From: Brevibacillus sp.
Lineage (GTDB): Bacteria; Bacillota; Bacilli; Brevibacillales; Brevibacillaceae
NCBI GenBank assembly: GCA_029240815.1
Contig: JARDZO010000030.1
Coordinates: 1-31,247 of the forward strand
Reading direction: 5' to 3'
DNA: 31,247 nt
A program made the position numbers and the translations under genes. The notes beneath the pieces are model-generated. The model did not search any database and was not told the origin of the DNA. It worked only from the letters and a program-made list of their open reading frames with translations. Positions 7,370-15,447 of this stretch are shown one piece after another (position 1 is the first letter of the stretch; each line of letters begins with the position of its first letter).

Positions 7370-8065
7370 ATGAGTATGGACATGGAACTGTTAAAGGATC
7401 GCATGCAGGCGATCGAGGAGAGAATACAGGCAGCGTGTGACCGGGCTAATCGGAAGCGTGAAGACGTCAAAATCATTGCGGTGACGAAATATGTAGACGC
7501 TGAGGCGATCCGCGATTTGCTGGACGCCGGAATCGAACACATCGGGGAAAACCGCGTGCAGGATGGCTTACCCAAGTACGAGCAATACGGGGACAGAGGC
7601 ACCTGGCATTTTATCGGCCACTTGCAGACCAATAAGGCAAAAGAAGTCGTAGGACGTTTTCCGTATATTCATTCACTGGACCGGTTGTCCCTCGCGGAAG
7701 AGCTGAACAAACGCGGAGAAGCGTTGAATCAAGTCGTTTCTTGTTTTTTACAGCTGAATATTTCGGGCGAAGAGACAAAATTTGGGCTTAGTCCCAATGA
7801 TGTATTGGCTTTTTTGCAGGAAACCAGTAATATGAAACATATAAAGATCGTCGGATTAATGACGATGGCGCCTGTTGTCGAAAATGAGGAAGAGGCACGT
7901 CCAGTTTTCCGTGGTCTCTATGAGTGGAAAGAACAGATCAATGAATGGGCATTTCCTCATGCGCATGTGGAGGAACTATCCATGGGTATGTCGAGTGATT
8001 TTGAAGTGGCGATAGAAGAAGGAGCTACATATATCAGACTGGGATCCGTATTGGTCAAGCCTTGA
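7370..8065 (+). CDS. ylmE: YggS-family pyridoxal-phosphate homeostasis protein (YlmE)
   Basis: PLP-binding alanine-racemase-fold protein of 231 residues that keeps free vitamin B6 and amino-acid pools balanced; no classical enzymatic activity is known for the family. The Schiff-base lysine is Lys40 in IIAVTKYVDAE. Further blocks are GENRVQDGLPKY, WHFIGHLQTNKAK, and the phosphate-binding SMGMSSDFEVAIEEGATYIRLGS. The ATG is 17 bp after pgeF with AGGGAGAAGG upstream; a second in-frame ATG two codons later is possible. Conserved position between pgeF and sepF. Confidence 0.95.
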   Translation: MSMDMELLKDRMQAIEERIQAACDRANRKREDVKIIAVTKYVDAEAIRDLLDAGIEHIGENRVQDGLPKYEQYGDRGTWHFIGHLQTNKAKEVVGRFPYIHSLDRLSLAEELNKRGEALNQVVSCFLQLNISGEETKFGLSPNDVLAFLQETSNMKHIKIVGLMTMAPVVENEEEARPVFRGLYEWKEQINEWAFPHAHVEELSMGMSSDFEVAIEEGATYIRLGSVLVKP

Positions 8066-8118
8066 TACGAAAACCAGCCTAGCTGAATGGACAGCGACGT
8101 GAGAGGGGAGGAGAAAGT

Positions 8119-8538
8119 ATGGGTGTTATGAACAAATTGATGGGGTTTTTGGGGTTGGAAAACGAAGAGTACATCGAAGAGACAGTGGAAGAGGATCACG
8201 ATGATCATGAGTCCTCCAATAAACGACAAATGTCAAACAGGTCGAATAACGTGGTTCCCTTCCAAGCGCGAGAAAAGGAGGGTATTCGTTTGATCCTCTG
8301 TGAACCCCGTCACTATAGTGATGCGCAAGACATTGCGGATAACCTTCGTCATCGCAGACCTGTTGTGGTGAATCTGCACCGAGTGGAGAAGGATCAGGCG
8401 AAACGGATCATCGACTTTTTGAGTGGGACGGTCTATGCACTGAACGGCGATATTCAGAAAGTCGGAGACACCATCTTTGTTTGCACGCCTGACCACGTGG
8501 ATATTCAAGGTACGATTTCCAGTGTGATGGAAGAGTAA
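8119..8538 (+). CDS. sepF: Cell division protein SepF
   Basis: Protein of 139 residues that anchors FtsZ to the membrane and shapes the septum in Gram-positives. The N-terminal amphipathic membrane helix (MGVMNKLMGFLGLENEEY) is followed by an acidic, disordered linker (about 20-48) and the compact SepF domain (EGIRLILCEPRHYSDAQDIADNLRHRRPVVVNL ... FLSGTVYALNGDIQKVGDTIFVCTP). It polymerises into rings and binds the FtsZ C-terminal peptide encoded earlier in the window. Strong RBS GAGAGGGGAGGAG; the next gene, ylmG, follows after 30 bp. Confidence 0.97.
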   Translation: MGVMNKLMGFLGLENEEYIEETVEEDHDDHESSNKRQMSNRSNNVVPFQAREKEGIRLILCEPRHYSDAQDIADNLRHRRPVVVNLHRVEKDQAKRIIDFLSGTVYALNGDIQKVGDTIFVCTPDHVDIQGTISSVMEE

Positions 8539-8568
8539 CGAATCAACGACGAAAAAAAGGGTGAGGGA

Positions 8569-8832
8569 ATGGGTTACCTGCTGACGGTTCTGGATTTTTT
8601 GTTTACCGTATATCAATACATGATTATCGCTTACATATTGATGTCTTGGGTTCCGCAAATGCGCGAGACCGGGATTGGCCAACTGCTGGAGCGTTTGGTT
8701 GAGCCATATTTGGCTCCTTTTAGACGTTTCATTCCGACTCTCGGCTTTATCGACATTTCGCCGATTGTCGCATTGATCGTTTTGCGCTTGGCTTATAGCG
8801 GGTTGCTCTCCATCCTGTATAAACTTCTTTAG
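8569..8832 (+). CDS. ylmG: YggT-family membrane protein YlmG
   Basis: Small integral membrane protein of 87 residues with two hydrophobic segments (about 3-25 and 63-85). They flank the family signature SWVPQMRETGIGQLLERLVEPYLAPFRRFIPTLGFIDISPIVAL. Homologues are linked to membrane or nucleoid organisation and division-cluster context; the molecular role is not established. GTGAGGGA lies before ATG 8569. It sits between sepF and ylmH as in most Firmicutes. Confidence 0.93.
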   Translation: MGYLLTVLDFLFTVYQYMIIAYILMSWVPQMRETGIGQLLERLVEPYLAPFRRFIPTLGFIDISPIVALIVLRLAYSGLLSILYKLL

Positions 8833-8844
8833 GCGAGGGAGTAT

Positions 8845-9618
8845 ATGAGTATCTTTGATCATTTTGGAAAAGATGAACGTCCCTTTGTTGAACGGGCGCT
8901 GGAAATGCTGACGCTGGTAGAGCGGAAGCAGGCCATGCGCCTTACTGATTTTCTGGATCCGAGGCAAGTCATGATTTTTCAAAGTCTGGCTTCCCAGGTG
9001 CAAGATGTGTCCGTATCGTCTCACGGCGGTTATGACGGGGCTGAGCGAGTGCGTGTGATCCTGCATCCTGATTATATGAGTGTGGAGCAGGAAGACTATC
9101 GACTGGCTTTGCTGCACATTCAGGCGGATCAACGTTTCCACGTACTTGAGCACCGCGATGTAATGGGAGCTATGCTCGGCGCAGGTATGAAGCGGGAAAA
9201 ATTCGGAGACATGCTGACAGATACTGATGGCTGCTATGCGATCGTGACGGAGGAAGTCGCTGACTTTGTATGCGCTCAGGTGACGCAGATTCATCGGACA
9301 TCCGTCCAGTTTGAACGCATAGCTTGGGAGGAATTTTCCCCGCCTGCCCCGCGATTTGCCGAGAAAACGATCACGGTGCCGTCTCCGCGACTCGATGCCA
9401 TCATCGGTGAGGTTCACAATATGTCGCGTGCGAAAGCATTGGTCCCCATCCGTGGTGGAAAAGTAAAAGTAAATTGGAAGGTCGTTGAAGACCCCTCCCA
9501 ATCGTTACAGGCAGAAGATATGGTCTCGATGGCAGGATTTGGGCGGTTTAAAGTGCTGGAGGTAGCAGGACCTACTCGGAGTGGCAGGATTCGCATGAAT
9601 GTGGGACTGGTTACATAA
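8845..9618 (+). CDS. ylmH: S4-domain RNA-binding protein YlmH
   Basis: Protein of 257 residues: a YlmH-specific N-terminal part (about 1-175) and a C-terminal S4 RNA-binding domain (about 180-250: SPRLDAIIGEVHNMSRAKALVPIRGGKVKVNWKV ... QAEDMVSMAGFGRFKVLE). The S4 domain resembles RqcP; B. subtilis YlmH has recently been linked to ribosome-associated quality control, as I recall. The gene starts 12 bp after ylmG behind AGGCGAGGGAG and ends the ylm group; divIVA follows after 99 bp. Confidence 0.93.
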   Translation: MSIFDHFGKDERPFVERALEMLTLVERKQAMRLTDFLDPRQVMIFQSLASQVQDVSVSSHGGYDGAERVRVILHPDYMSVEQEDYRLALLHIQADQRFHVLEHRDVMGAMLGAGMKREKFGDMLTDTDGCYAIVTEEVADFVCAQVTQIHRTSVQFERIAWEEFSPPAPRFAEKTITVPSPRLDAIIGEVHNMSRAKALVPIRGGKVKVNWKVVEDPSQSLQAEDMVSMAGFGRFKVLEVAGPTRSGRIRMNVGLVT

Positions 9619-9717
9619 GATGGAGGAGCGCACAAAAATTTGCAAAATACGGCAGGAACTACAGCTAATCCTGTCGAAACTATATGACAATGATTATCGG
9701 AAAAGTGGGGGGTTCAT

Positions 9718-10203
9718 GTGCCTTTAACGCCATTGGATATACACAATAAAGAATTCAGTACTGGCTTTCGCGGATACAACATTGACGAAGTAAATGAATT
9801 TCTGGATCAGATCATTAAAGATTTTGAACTCCTGGTTAAAGATAAAAAGGAAATGGAAGAACGCATCGCCATTCTGAATGAGCGTGTGGATCATTATAAG
9901 AGCATGGAAGAAAACTTGAGCAAATCGATCCTGGTTGCGCAAGAAACCGCAGAAGATCTCAAGTCAAACGCGCGCAAGGAAGCGCAGCTGATCTTGAAAG
10001 AAGCAGAGAAAAATGCAGACCGGATCGTCAACGAAGCATTGGCCAAGTCCCGCAAGATCGCAATCGAAATTGAAGAATTGAAAAAACGCGCTTCGGTGTA
10101 CCGCATGCGTTTCCGGACGCTGTTGGAAGCTCAACTGGAAATGCTGGAAAACGGTGCATGGGACGACATTGAACAAGCCGATTCTGCTGTTGCTGTTGAA
10201 TAA
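9718..10203 (+). CDS. divIVA: Septum-site/pole-organising protein DivIVA
   Basis: Coiled-coil protein of 161 residues that recognises negatively curved membrane at septa and poles and recruits Min proteins and, in sporulation, chromosome-anchoring factors. The start is GTG 9718 after GGGGGGTT; the N-terminus MPLTPLDIHNKEFSTGFRGYN includes Phe17 and Arg18, the residues known to bind membrane in B. subtilis. Coiled coil from about residue 25 to 140, including the conserved SILVAQETAEDLKSNARKEAQLI and EAEKNADRIVNEALAKSRKIAIEIEELKKR. The same position before ileS is seen in B. subtilis. Confidence 0.98.
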   Translation: MPLTPLDIHNKEFSTGFRGYNIDEVNEFLDQIIKDFELLVKDKKEMEERIAILNERVDHYKSMEENLSKSILVAQETAEDLKSNARKEAQLILKEAEKNADRIVNEALAKSRKIAIEIEELKKRASVYRMRFRTLLEAQLEMLENGAWDDIEQADSAVAVE

Positions 10204-10207
10204 AACA

Positions 10208-10237
10208 TTGACGTTCTGTTGATGATGGTACTATAAT
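10208..10237 (+). promoter_or_regulatory. Sigma-A promoter of the ileS T-box transcript
   Basis: TTGACG (10208-10213), spacer 18, perfect TATAAT (10232-10237), starting five bases after the divIVA stop. Transcription should begin near 10244, at the 5' end of the T-box leader. Confidence 0.85.
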
Positions 10238-10243
10238 GAAAAA

Positions 10244-10571
10244 CAACTTTGTCATAAAAACAAACAAATACGTCCAATAGACGATGATCGGGACGAGTAT
10301 GTGAGGAAGCACTGCCAAGCGAGTCGGGGAGAGGTGAGAGCCCGGCGAGTAGCACCCACTGAAAATCACCCGGGAGTTCAATAGCCGAAATCTTGTCGTG
10401 CACCAACACGGCGAGGGAGTAAGTGAGCGAGTCATTCCCGTTACGAATGAGACAAGTGGAACGATAAGTTGCTTATGGCATCGTGCATAAGCGTTCGTTC
10501 AATCTGGGTGGTACCACGGGAGCCTTCTCTCGTCCCTTTTTTAGGGATGAGTGAAGGCTTATATTTATTTA
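10244..10571 (+). promoter_or_regulatory. T-box leader (tRNA-Ile sensing) upstream of ileS
   Basis: Occupies the 383-bp gap between divIVA and ileS. The conserved T-box element lies at 10505-10520 (core GGTGGTACCACGGG); its UGGU is complementary to an uncharged tRNA 3' end with discriminator A. Stem I contains the AGTA stretch (10349-10352) and a specifier ATC (Ile) at 10365-10367 in GAAAATCACC. The attenuator terminator spans about 10521-10559, AGCCTTC pairing with GAAGGCT around CTCGTCCC/AGGGATGAG, followed by a T-rich tail. Uncharged tRNA-Ile should stabilise the antiterminator and switch ileS on. Confidence 0.95.
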
Positions 10572-10586
10572 GGAGTGAATGTAGCC

Positions 10587-13370
10587 ATGGATTACAGCAA
10601 AACTTTATCGCTGCCAAAAACCGATTTTCCGATGCGCGGCAACTTGCCGAACCGGGAGCCCCAAACACAGTCTTCCTGGGAAGAGATGGATATTTACAAA
10701 CTTGTTCTGGAACGTACAGAAGGTCGTCCATCCTTTGTCTTGCATGATGGTCCTCCCTATGCAAACGGAGATATCCATATCGGGCACGCGCTGAATAAAA
10801 TTCTCAAAGACTTTATCGTTCGCTATAAATCGATGGCTGGCTTCTATGCCCCGTACATTCCAGGTTGGGATACCCACGGTCTGCCGATTGAGCAAGCGAT
10901 TGTCAACGCCCAAGGGTTGGATCGGCGCAGCATCGAGGTCAATGATTTCCGCAAGCGCTGCGAAGAGTATGCATGGTCTTACATCGACAAGCAGCGTGAC
11001 CAATTTAAACGTCTGGGAATCCGTGGCGATTGGGAAAACCCGTACGTAACACTGTTGCCTGAATACGAAGCGAATCAAATTCGCGTGTTTGGAGAAATGG
11101 CGAAAAAAGGATACATCTATAAAGGTCTCCGCTGTGTTTACTGGTCACCATCTTCTGAGACAGCCCTGGCTGATGCGGAAATCGAGTACAAAGACAAACG
11201 CTCTCCGTCCATCTATGTGAGCTTCCAAGTGGTAGATGGGAAAGGCCAATTGGATAACGAGACAGGTGTTGTCATCTGGACGACCACACCTTGGACGATT
11301 CCTGCCAACCTGGCGATTACTCTGCACCCTGAATTGGAATACAGTGTCGTTAAAGCAGACGGCCGTAAATTCCTAGTGGCGAGCGGTTTGGTGGAAGCAG
11401 CTAGCAAGGAAATCGGCTGGGAAGGCGTGGAAGTGCTCTCAACTCACAAAGGTCAAGACCTTGAGGGAGTAGTGACGCAACATCCGATCTACGACCGTAC
11501 ATCTCCGCTCATTTTGGGCGAGCACGTGACTCTCGACGCAGGTACCGGTTGCGTTCATACTGCACCTGGTCACGGGGAAGACGACTTTAATGTAGGACAA
11601 AAATACAATCTTGGCGTGCTTTGCCCGGTCGACCATGAAGGGAAAATGACGAGTGAAGCTCCAGGCTTTGAAGGCCTCTTCTATGAAGATGCGAACAAAG
11701 TCGTTACGGAAAAGCTGAAAGAAAATGACGCGCTGCTCAAACTCAGCTTCTTCACTCACTCTTATCCTCATGACTGGAGAACCAAAAAACCGGTTATCTA
11801 TCGTGCGACGGAGCAATGGTTTGCGTCCATCGACGGATTCCGTGAGCAAATGCTGGATGCCATCAAACAAGTGAAATGGATTCCACATTGGGGCGAAACT
11901 CGTCTCGCGAACATGATTGCAGATCGTGGCGACTGGTGCATTTCCCGTCAACGCGTATGGGGTGTTCCAATCCCAATCTTCTATTGCAAATCGTGTAATG
12001 AACCGATCATCAACGATATGACGATCAACCATATTGCTGACTTGTTCCGTAACGAAGGTTCTTCCGTCTGGTTTGCTCGTGAAGCAAATGAGCTCGTTCC
12101 TGAGGGACTGTCTTGCACCAAATGTGATTGTAAAGATTTCCGTAAAGAAACGGATATCATGGATGTATGGTTCGATTCTGGTTCCAGCCATGTAGCTGTA
12201 CTGAAAGAACGTGGCATCAGCTGGCCGGCTGACCTGTATCTAGAGGGCTCCGACCAATATCGCGGTTGGTTTAACTCTTCGCTTTCTACCAGCGTTGCAG
12301 TGTTTGGTACCGCTCCTTATAAAGGGGTTCTGAGCCACGGCTTTACATTGGATGGCGAAGGCCGCAAAATGTCCAAGTCGCTGGGGAACACGATCGTTCC
12401 TCAAGAAGTCATCAACAATCTGGGAGCAGACATTTTGCGCTTGTGGGTAGCTTCTGTGGATTATCAAGCAGACCAGCGGATCTCAGATGCCATCCTCAGC
12501 CAGATCGCTGAAGTGTACCGGAAAATCCGCAATACGTTCCGCTTCCTGTTGGGGAATCTGGACGGATTTGATCCGGCGAAAGATCGTGTCGCGTATGAAG
12601 AGCTCGGTGAGTTGGACCGTTATGTACTTGCGAAAGCGGCGAAAATGGTAAAACGTGTACGCAAGGCTTATGACGAATACCAATTCCATACCGTTTTCCA
12701 TTCTGTTCGCAATTTCTGTGTGATCGATCTGTCTGCCTTCTATCTGGATATTTGTAAAGATCGCTTGTACGTGGAAGCACCGGACAGTCTCAAACGTCGG
12801 GCTGCCCAAACTGTCATGTACGATTGCTTGCTGAATTTGGTGAAGCTGGTAGCGCCACTGCTGCCGCATACGTCAGACGAAGTATGGGGCTTCATCCCAG
12901 GTGTGGAAGAGAAGAGCGTTCAACTGACCGATATGCCAGAAGCCACCGAACAGCATTTGAGCATCTCGGCAGAAGAAGAAAGCAAGTGGGATGCATTCCT
13001 CGCGGTTCGCGATGAAGTACTGAAAGCGATGGAAGAAGCTCGCCGCAACAAAGTGTTCGGTAACTCCGTAGATGCCAAGCTGGCGCTCTATCCGCAAACA
13101 GAGGAAGTGGCGAAAACGTTGGCTGCTATGGACGATCTGGCTGATCTGTTTATCGTGGCAGATGTGGAGTTGCACCCACAAGGTACGGCAGCACCGGCTG
13201 AAGCCACAGAGCTGGAGGGCATCGCGGCAGTAGTTTCTGCTGCCAATGGTGTCAAGTGCGAACGTTGCCGAGTCGTGAAGCTCGATGTAGGATCTCACCC
13301 ATCCTTGCCGACCATTTGCGGACGTTGTGCTGATATCGTGGAAAAACATTACGCGCACGTAGCTGAATAA
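10587..13370 (+). CDS. ileS: Isoleucyl-tRNA synthetase
   Basis: Class I synthetase of 927 residues that charges tRNA-Ile in the cytoplasm. Start ATG 10587 with AGGAG at 10571; the extra upstream codons of the open frame fall inside the T-box terminator. HIGH motif at residues 64-67 ([16 protein letters not shown]), KMSKS at 594-598 ([11 protein letters not shown]), editing-domain blocks [11 protein letters not shown] and [11 protein letters not shown], the WFDSGSSH region, and a C-terminal zinc site CERCRVV ... CGRCADIV. It is the bacterial-type enzyme with a C-terminal Zn domain. Regulated by the T-box leader; a strong terminator follows. Confidence 0.99.
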   Translation: MDYSKTLSLPKTDFPMRGNLPNREPQTQSSWEEMDIYKLVLERTEGRPSFVLHDGPPYANGDIHIGHALNKILKDFIVRYKSMAGFYAPYIPGWDTHGLPIEQAIVNAQGLDRRSIEVNDFRKRCEEYAWSYIDKQRDQFKRLGIRGDWENPYVTLLPEYEANQIRVFGEMAKKGYIYKGLRCVYWSPSSETALADAEIEYKDKRSPSIYVSFQVVDGKGQLDNETGVVIWTTTPWTIPANLAITLHPELEYSVVKADGRKFLVASGLVEAASKEIGWEGVEVLSTHKGQDLEGVVTQHPIYDRTSPLILGEHVTLDAGTGCVHTAPGHGEDDFNVGQKYNLGVLCPVDHEGKMTSEAPGFEGLFYEDANKVVTEKLKENDALLKLSFFTHSYPHDWRTKKPVIYRATEQWFASIDGFREQMLDAIKQVKWIPHWGETRLANMIADRGDWCISRQRVWGVPIPIFYCKSCNEPIINDMTINHIADLFRNEGSSVWFAREANELVPEGLSCTKCDCKDFRKETDIMDVWFDSGSSHVAVLKERGISWPADLYLEGSDQYRGWFNSSLSTSVAVFGTAPYKGVLSHGFTLDGEGRKMSKSLGNTIVPQEVINNLGADILRLWVASVDYQADQRISDAILSQIAEVYRKIRNTFRFLLGNLDGFDPAKDRVAYEELGELDRYVLAKAAKMVKRVRKAYDEYQFHTVFHSVRNFCVIDLSAFYLDICKDRLYVEAPDSLKRRAAQTVMYDCLLNLVKLVAPLLPHTSDEVWGFIPGVEEKSVQLTDMPEATEQHLSISAEEESKWDAFLAVRDEVLKAMEEARRNKVFGNSVDAKLALYPQTEEVAKTLAAMDDLADLFIVADVELHPQGTAAPAEATELEGIAAVVSAANGVKCERCRVVKLDVGSHPSLPTICGRCADIVEKHYAHVAE

Positions 13371-13387
13371 ATCAAAAGAACATCAAG

Positions 13388-13422
13388 ACCTGTCATTCCT
13401 AAAATGGGATGGCAGGTTTTTT
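13388..13422 (+). terminator. Terminator of ileS
   Basis: ACCTGTCATTCC (13388-13399), six-base loop, GGGATGGCAGGT (13406-13417), T run to 13422. The stem has 12 bp with two G-T wobbles. Confidence 0.92.
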
Positions 13423-13468
13423 CATGTTTCATCGTTCCATGGAAACACATGGGGACAGCTGTGGAATC

Positions 13469-13498
13469 GGTTATTTCGTCACGAGCCAAGACATACTA
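13469..13498 (+). promoter_or_regulatory. Candidate sigma-F/sigma-G promoter for the ylyA-like gene
   Basis: GGTTA (13469-13473), spacer 15, AGACATACTA (13489-13498). The -10 fits sigma-F GGNNANANTR with one mismatch and contains CATACTA, a full match to the sigma-G -10 CATnnTA. The -35 matches GYWTA at four of five positions. ylyA in B. subtilis is forespore-expressed as I recall, in agreement. Confidence 0.45.
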
Positions 13499-13534
13499 CC
13501 ACGTGAGGAAACCAAACGAAGGGTGGTGTCTGGC

Positions 13535-14296
13535 GTGGACCAAGACAAGCTGGCACTTTTTCGAGTGAAGTTGCTGGAGCAAAAAAAAGAATTGGAAGAT
13601 CGCATGCAGGACCATTACGGAATGAGAGAACCGATGACGACTTCTTTGCAGGAGTTTGCCATGTACGATAACCATCCCGCCGATATTGGCAGTGAATTGT
13701 TTGAGCGGGAAAAGGATTTGGCTCTGGATAGCCTGGATAGAGAGACACTGAAAGAAATCGATCAGGCATTGACTCGTATGGATGAAGGAACGTACGGGAC
13801 GTGTACGGTTTGTGGAGAAGCCATCCCGGAGGAACGGCTAGAGGCTTTGCCACAGACCCAAACCTGCAAAGCGCATGCGCCTGCACCGTCGATCAACGAG
13901 TCGCGTCCGATTGAGGAAGAGTTTATGATGCCTCCGTTTGGTCGGACATCTCTGGACGAAAAAGAGGTGCAAAACGGATTTGATGGGGAAGATGCCTGGC
14001 AAATTGTAGAAGCCTGGGGCACATCCAGTACGCCATTTTCTTACGTAGACAACGACAAGACCGACTACAAGGAAATGTATATCGAAAGCGATGAACCAGA
14101 TGGCTTTGTAGAGTCAGTGGAGGAAATTGGATATACCGATATCGACGGTTACCATGGCCAAGACAGTGTCCATTTCATGCGAAGCGGGACGTACGAGGAA
14201 TACATGCGTAAAGGCGAGGGGAAGGGAAATTACTTGAATTACGATGAGTATGAAGAAGAAAGAGCTGAGCGGGAAGGACGCAATGATTTGATGTAG
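13535..14296 (+). CDS. TraR/DksA-type protein of the YteA/YlyA sporulation family
   Basis: About 253 residues from GTG 13535 (GAAGGGTGG upstream); GTG 13526 is an alternative, and the frame is open back to 13409 but crosses the ileS terminator. An N-terminal coiled coil (KLALFRVKLLEQKKELEDRMQ) leads to the family block DNHPADIGSELFEREKDLALD and the zinc-finger-like part GTYGTCTVCGEAIPEERLEALPQTQTCKAHA. Two Cys (CxxC) and a third Cys are present but the fourth ligand would be His, so the finger is partly degenerate. The acidic C-terminal half (Tyr/Asp/Glu-rich) is not recognised. DksA relatives bind the RNA polymerase secondary channel. The position right after ileS equals B. subtilis ylyA. 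Confidence 0.8.
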   Translation: MDQDKLALFRVKLLEQKKELEDRMQDHYGMREPMTTSLQEFAMYDNHPADIGSELFEREKDLALDSLDRETLKEIDQALTRMDEGTYGTCTVCGEAIPEERLEALPQTQTCKAHAPAPSINESRPIEEEFMMPPFGRTSLDEKEVQNGFDGEDAWQIVEAWGTSSTPFSYVDNDKTDYKEMYIESDEPDGFVESVEEIGYTDIDGYHGQDSVHFMRSGTYEEYMRKGEGKGNYLNYDEYEEERAEREGRNDLM

Positions 14297-14312
14297 CGGG
14301 GAGATCAGCAGC

Positions 14313-15431
14313 ATGCAAATCGAACGTGTAGAAACGTATCCGATGCTCTATAGGCTTCCCAAAGCGTATGGGGACGCGAATGGATACAAGCGTTACCGTA
14401 CGTCCTACTTGGTCCGTTTGATCACACGCTCAGGTATCGACGGGTGGGGGGAAATCATCGATTGGCTTCCTACGCTAGATCGAGGCTTTCGGGATCGTAT
14501 CACCCCCTATTTGCTTGGAAAGCTGGCAACAGACAGACTGACGCTAGTGGACGTGATCAGCAAATGGCATCAGCGCTCGGCTGCAGGAGTCAGCATGGCG
14601 CTGACCGAAATCACTGCCAAACGTGCAGGACTGTCCGTATGTGATCTTTGGGGGGGGAAATTCCACCAGCAGATCCCCATATATGCCTCCTTTCAATCCT
14701 ACTGGGAACAGGATGACTGGATGGACCGCTCGATTCAATTAGTTTGTGAACAGATCAGTGCCGGGCACAAGCAAATAAAAGTGAAGATCGGTGGGCGATC
14801 AATCATGGACGATCAGAAACACATCGATCGTCTCATGAGCTCAGTGCCTACGGAAGTTCTGGTGGCCTTGGATGCAAACCAGAGCTATGATCACTCTCAT
14901 GCGCGATTCTGGGATCGTATTTTTAGCCGTTACCCAAACTGGATGTGGCTGGAGGAACCGATGCCCCTCGATCGCACACAAGAGTACGTCAAACTGCGTG
15001 CCACTATCCAAATCCCAATTGCCGGGGGAGAGAATCTGGTTCGCTGCACTCAATTTTTACCGTTATACCAGTCGGGTGCGCTCGATATTGCTCAGCCTGA
15101 TTTGTTGCATACGGACGGAATTGATGCTTATCGGACTCACCTGGAAGTCGCTCGACAGTTTGGTTATCGAGTATCTCCTCATTCTTTTGATGGAAGTTTG
15201 GCCAGGCTGTACACCTTGTTTGCTCAGTCTTGTTTGCCTGCATGGTCAAAAATGGACGCAGATCCCATCGAGCCTGTGGAATGGGATGCGATGGAGAACC
15301 CTTTCTCCCATCTGTTTCCTTTGCAACCCGTGAACGGAAAAGTAACGATTCCAAATGGAGTAGGAATCGGGCTCGAACCAGACTGGGAGCTGATTAACGC
15401 GATGCGCTGGGATGGCAGCGTATACGTGTAA
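14313..15431 (+). CDS. Enolase-superfamily enzyme, mandelate-racemase type
   Basis: Product of 372 residues, ATG 14313 after GGGGAG and 16 bp behind the ylyA-like gene. N-terminal capping domain (1-125), then a TIM barrel. The spacing of catalytic residues reproduces mandelate racemase: Lys156 and Lys158 (QIKVKIGG), metal ligands Asp187 (ALDANQ), Glu214 (WLEEP), Glu240 (AGGEN), and the Asp263 (QPDL)/His290 (SPHSF) dyad. It should abstract a proton alpha to a carboxylate with a KxK lysine and/or His as base. Sequence does not reveal whether the substrate is a sugar acid or another carboxylate. The downstream MFS transporter may move substrate or product. Confidence 0.85.
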   Translation: MQIERVETYPMLYRLPKAYGDANGYKRYRTSYLVRLITRSGIDGWGEIIDWLPTLDRGFRDRITPYLLGKLATDRLTLVDVISKWHQRSAAGVSMALTEITAKRAGLSVCDLWGGKFHQQIPIYASFQSYWEQDDWMDRSIQLVCEQISAGHKQIKVKIGGRSIMDDQKHIDRLMSSVPTEVLVALDANQSYDHSHARFWDRIFSRYPNWMWLEEPMPLDRTQEYVKLRATIQIPIAGGENLVRCTQFLPLYQSGALDIAQPDLLHTDGIDAYRTHLEVARQFGYRVSPHSFDGSLARLYTLFAQSCLPAWSKMDADPIEPVEWDAMENPFSHLFPLQPVNGKVTIPNGVGIGLEPDWELINAMRWDGSVYV

Positions 15432-15447
15432 AGAGAAGGAGTCGCGT

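Noticed and set aside
8233..9501. 422-codon open frame on the minus strand
   Set aside because: It runs antisense through sepF, ylmG and ylmH, three securely recognised genes, and its translation shows no domain or ribosome site.
9672..9678. TGTCGAA, an exact Spo0A-box core upstream of divIVA
   Set aside because: A 7-mer is expected several times by chance in both strands of 31 kb, and no second box or suitable promoter geometry accompanies it.
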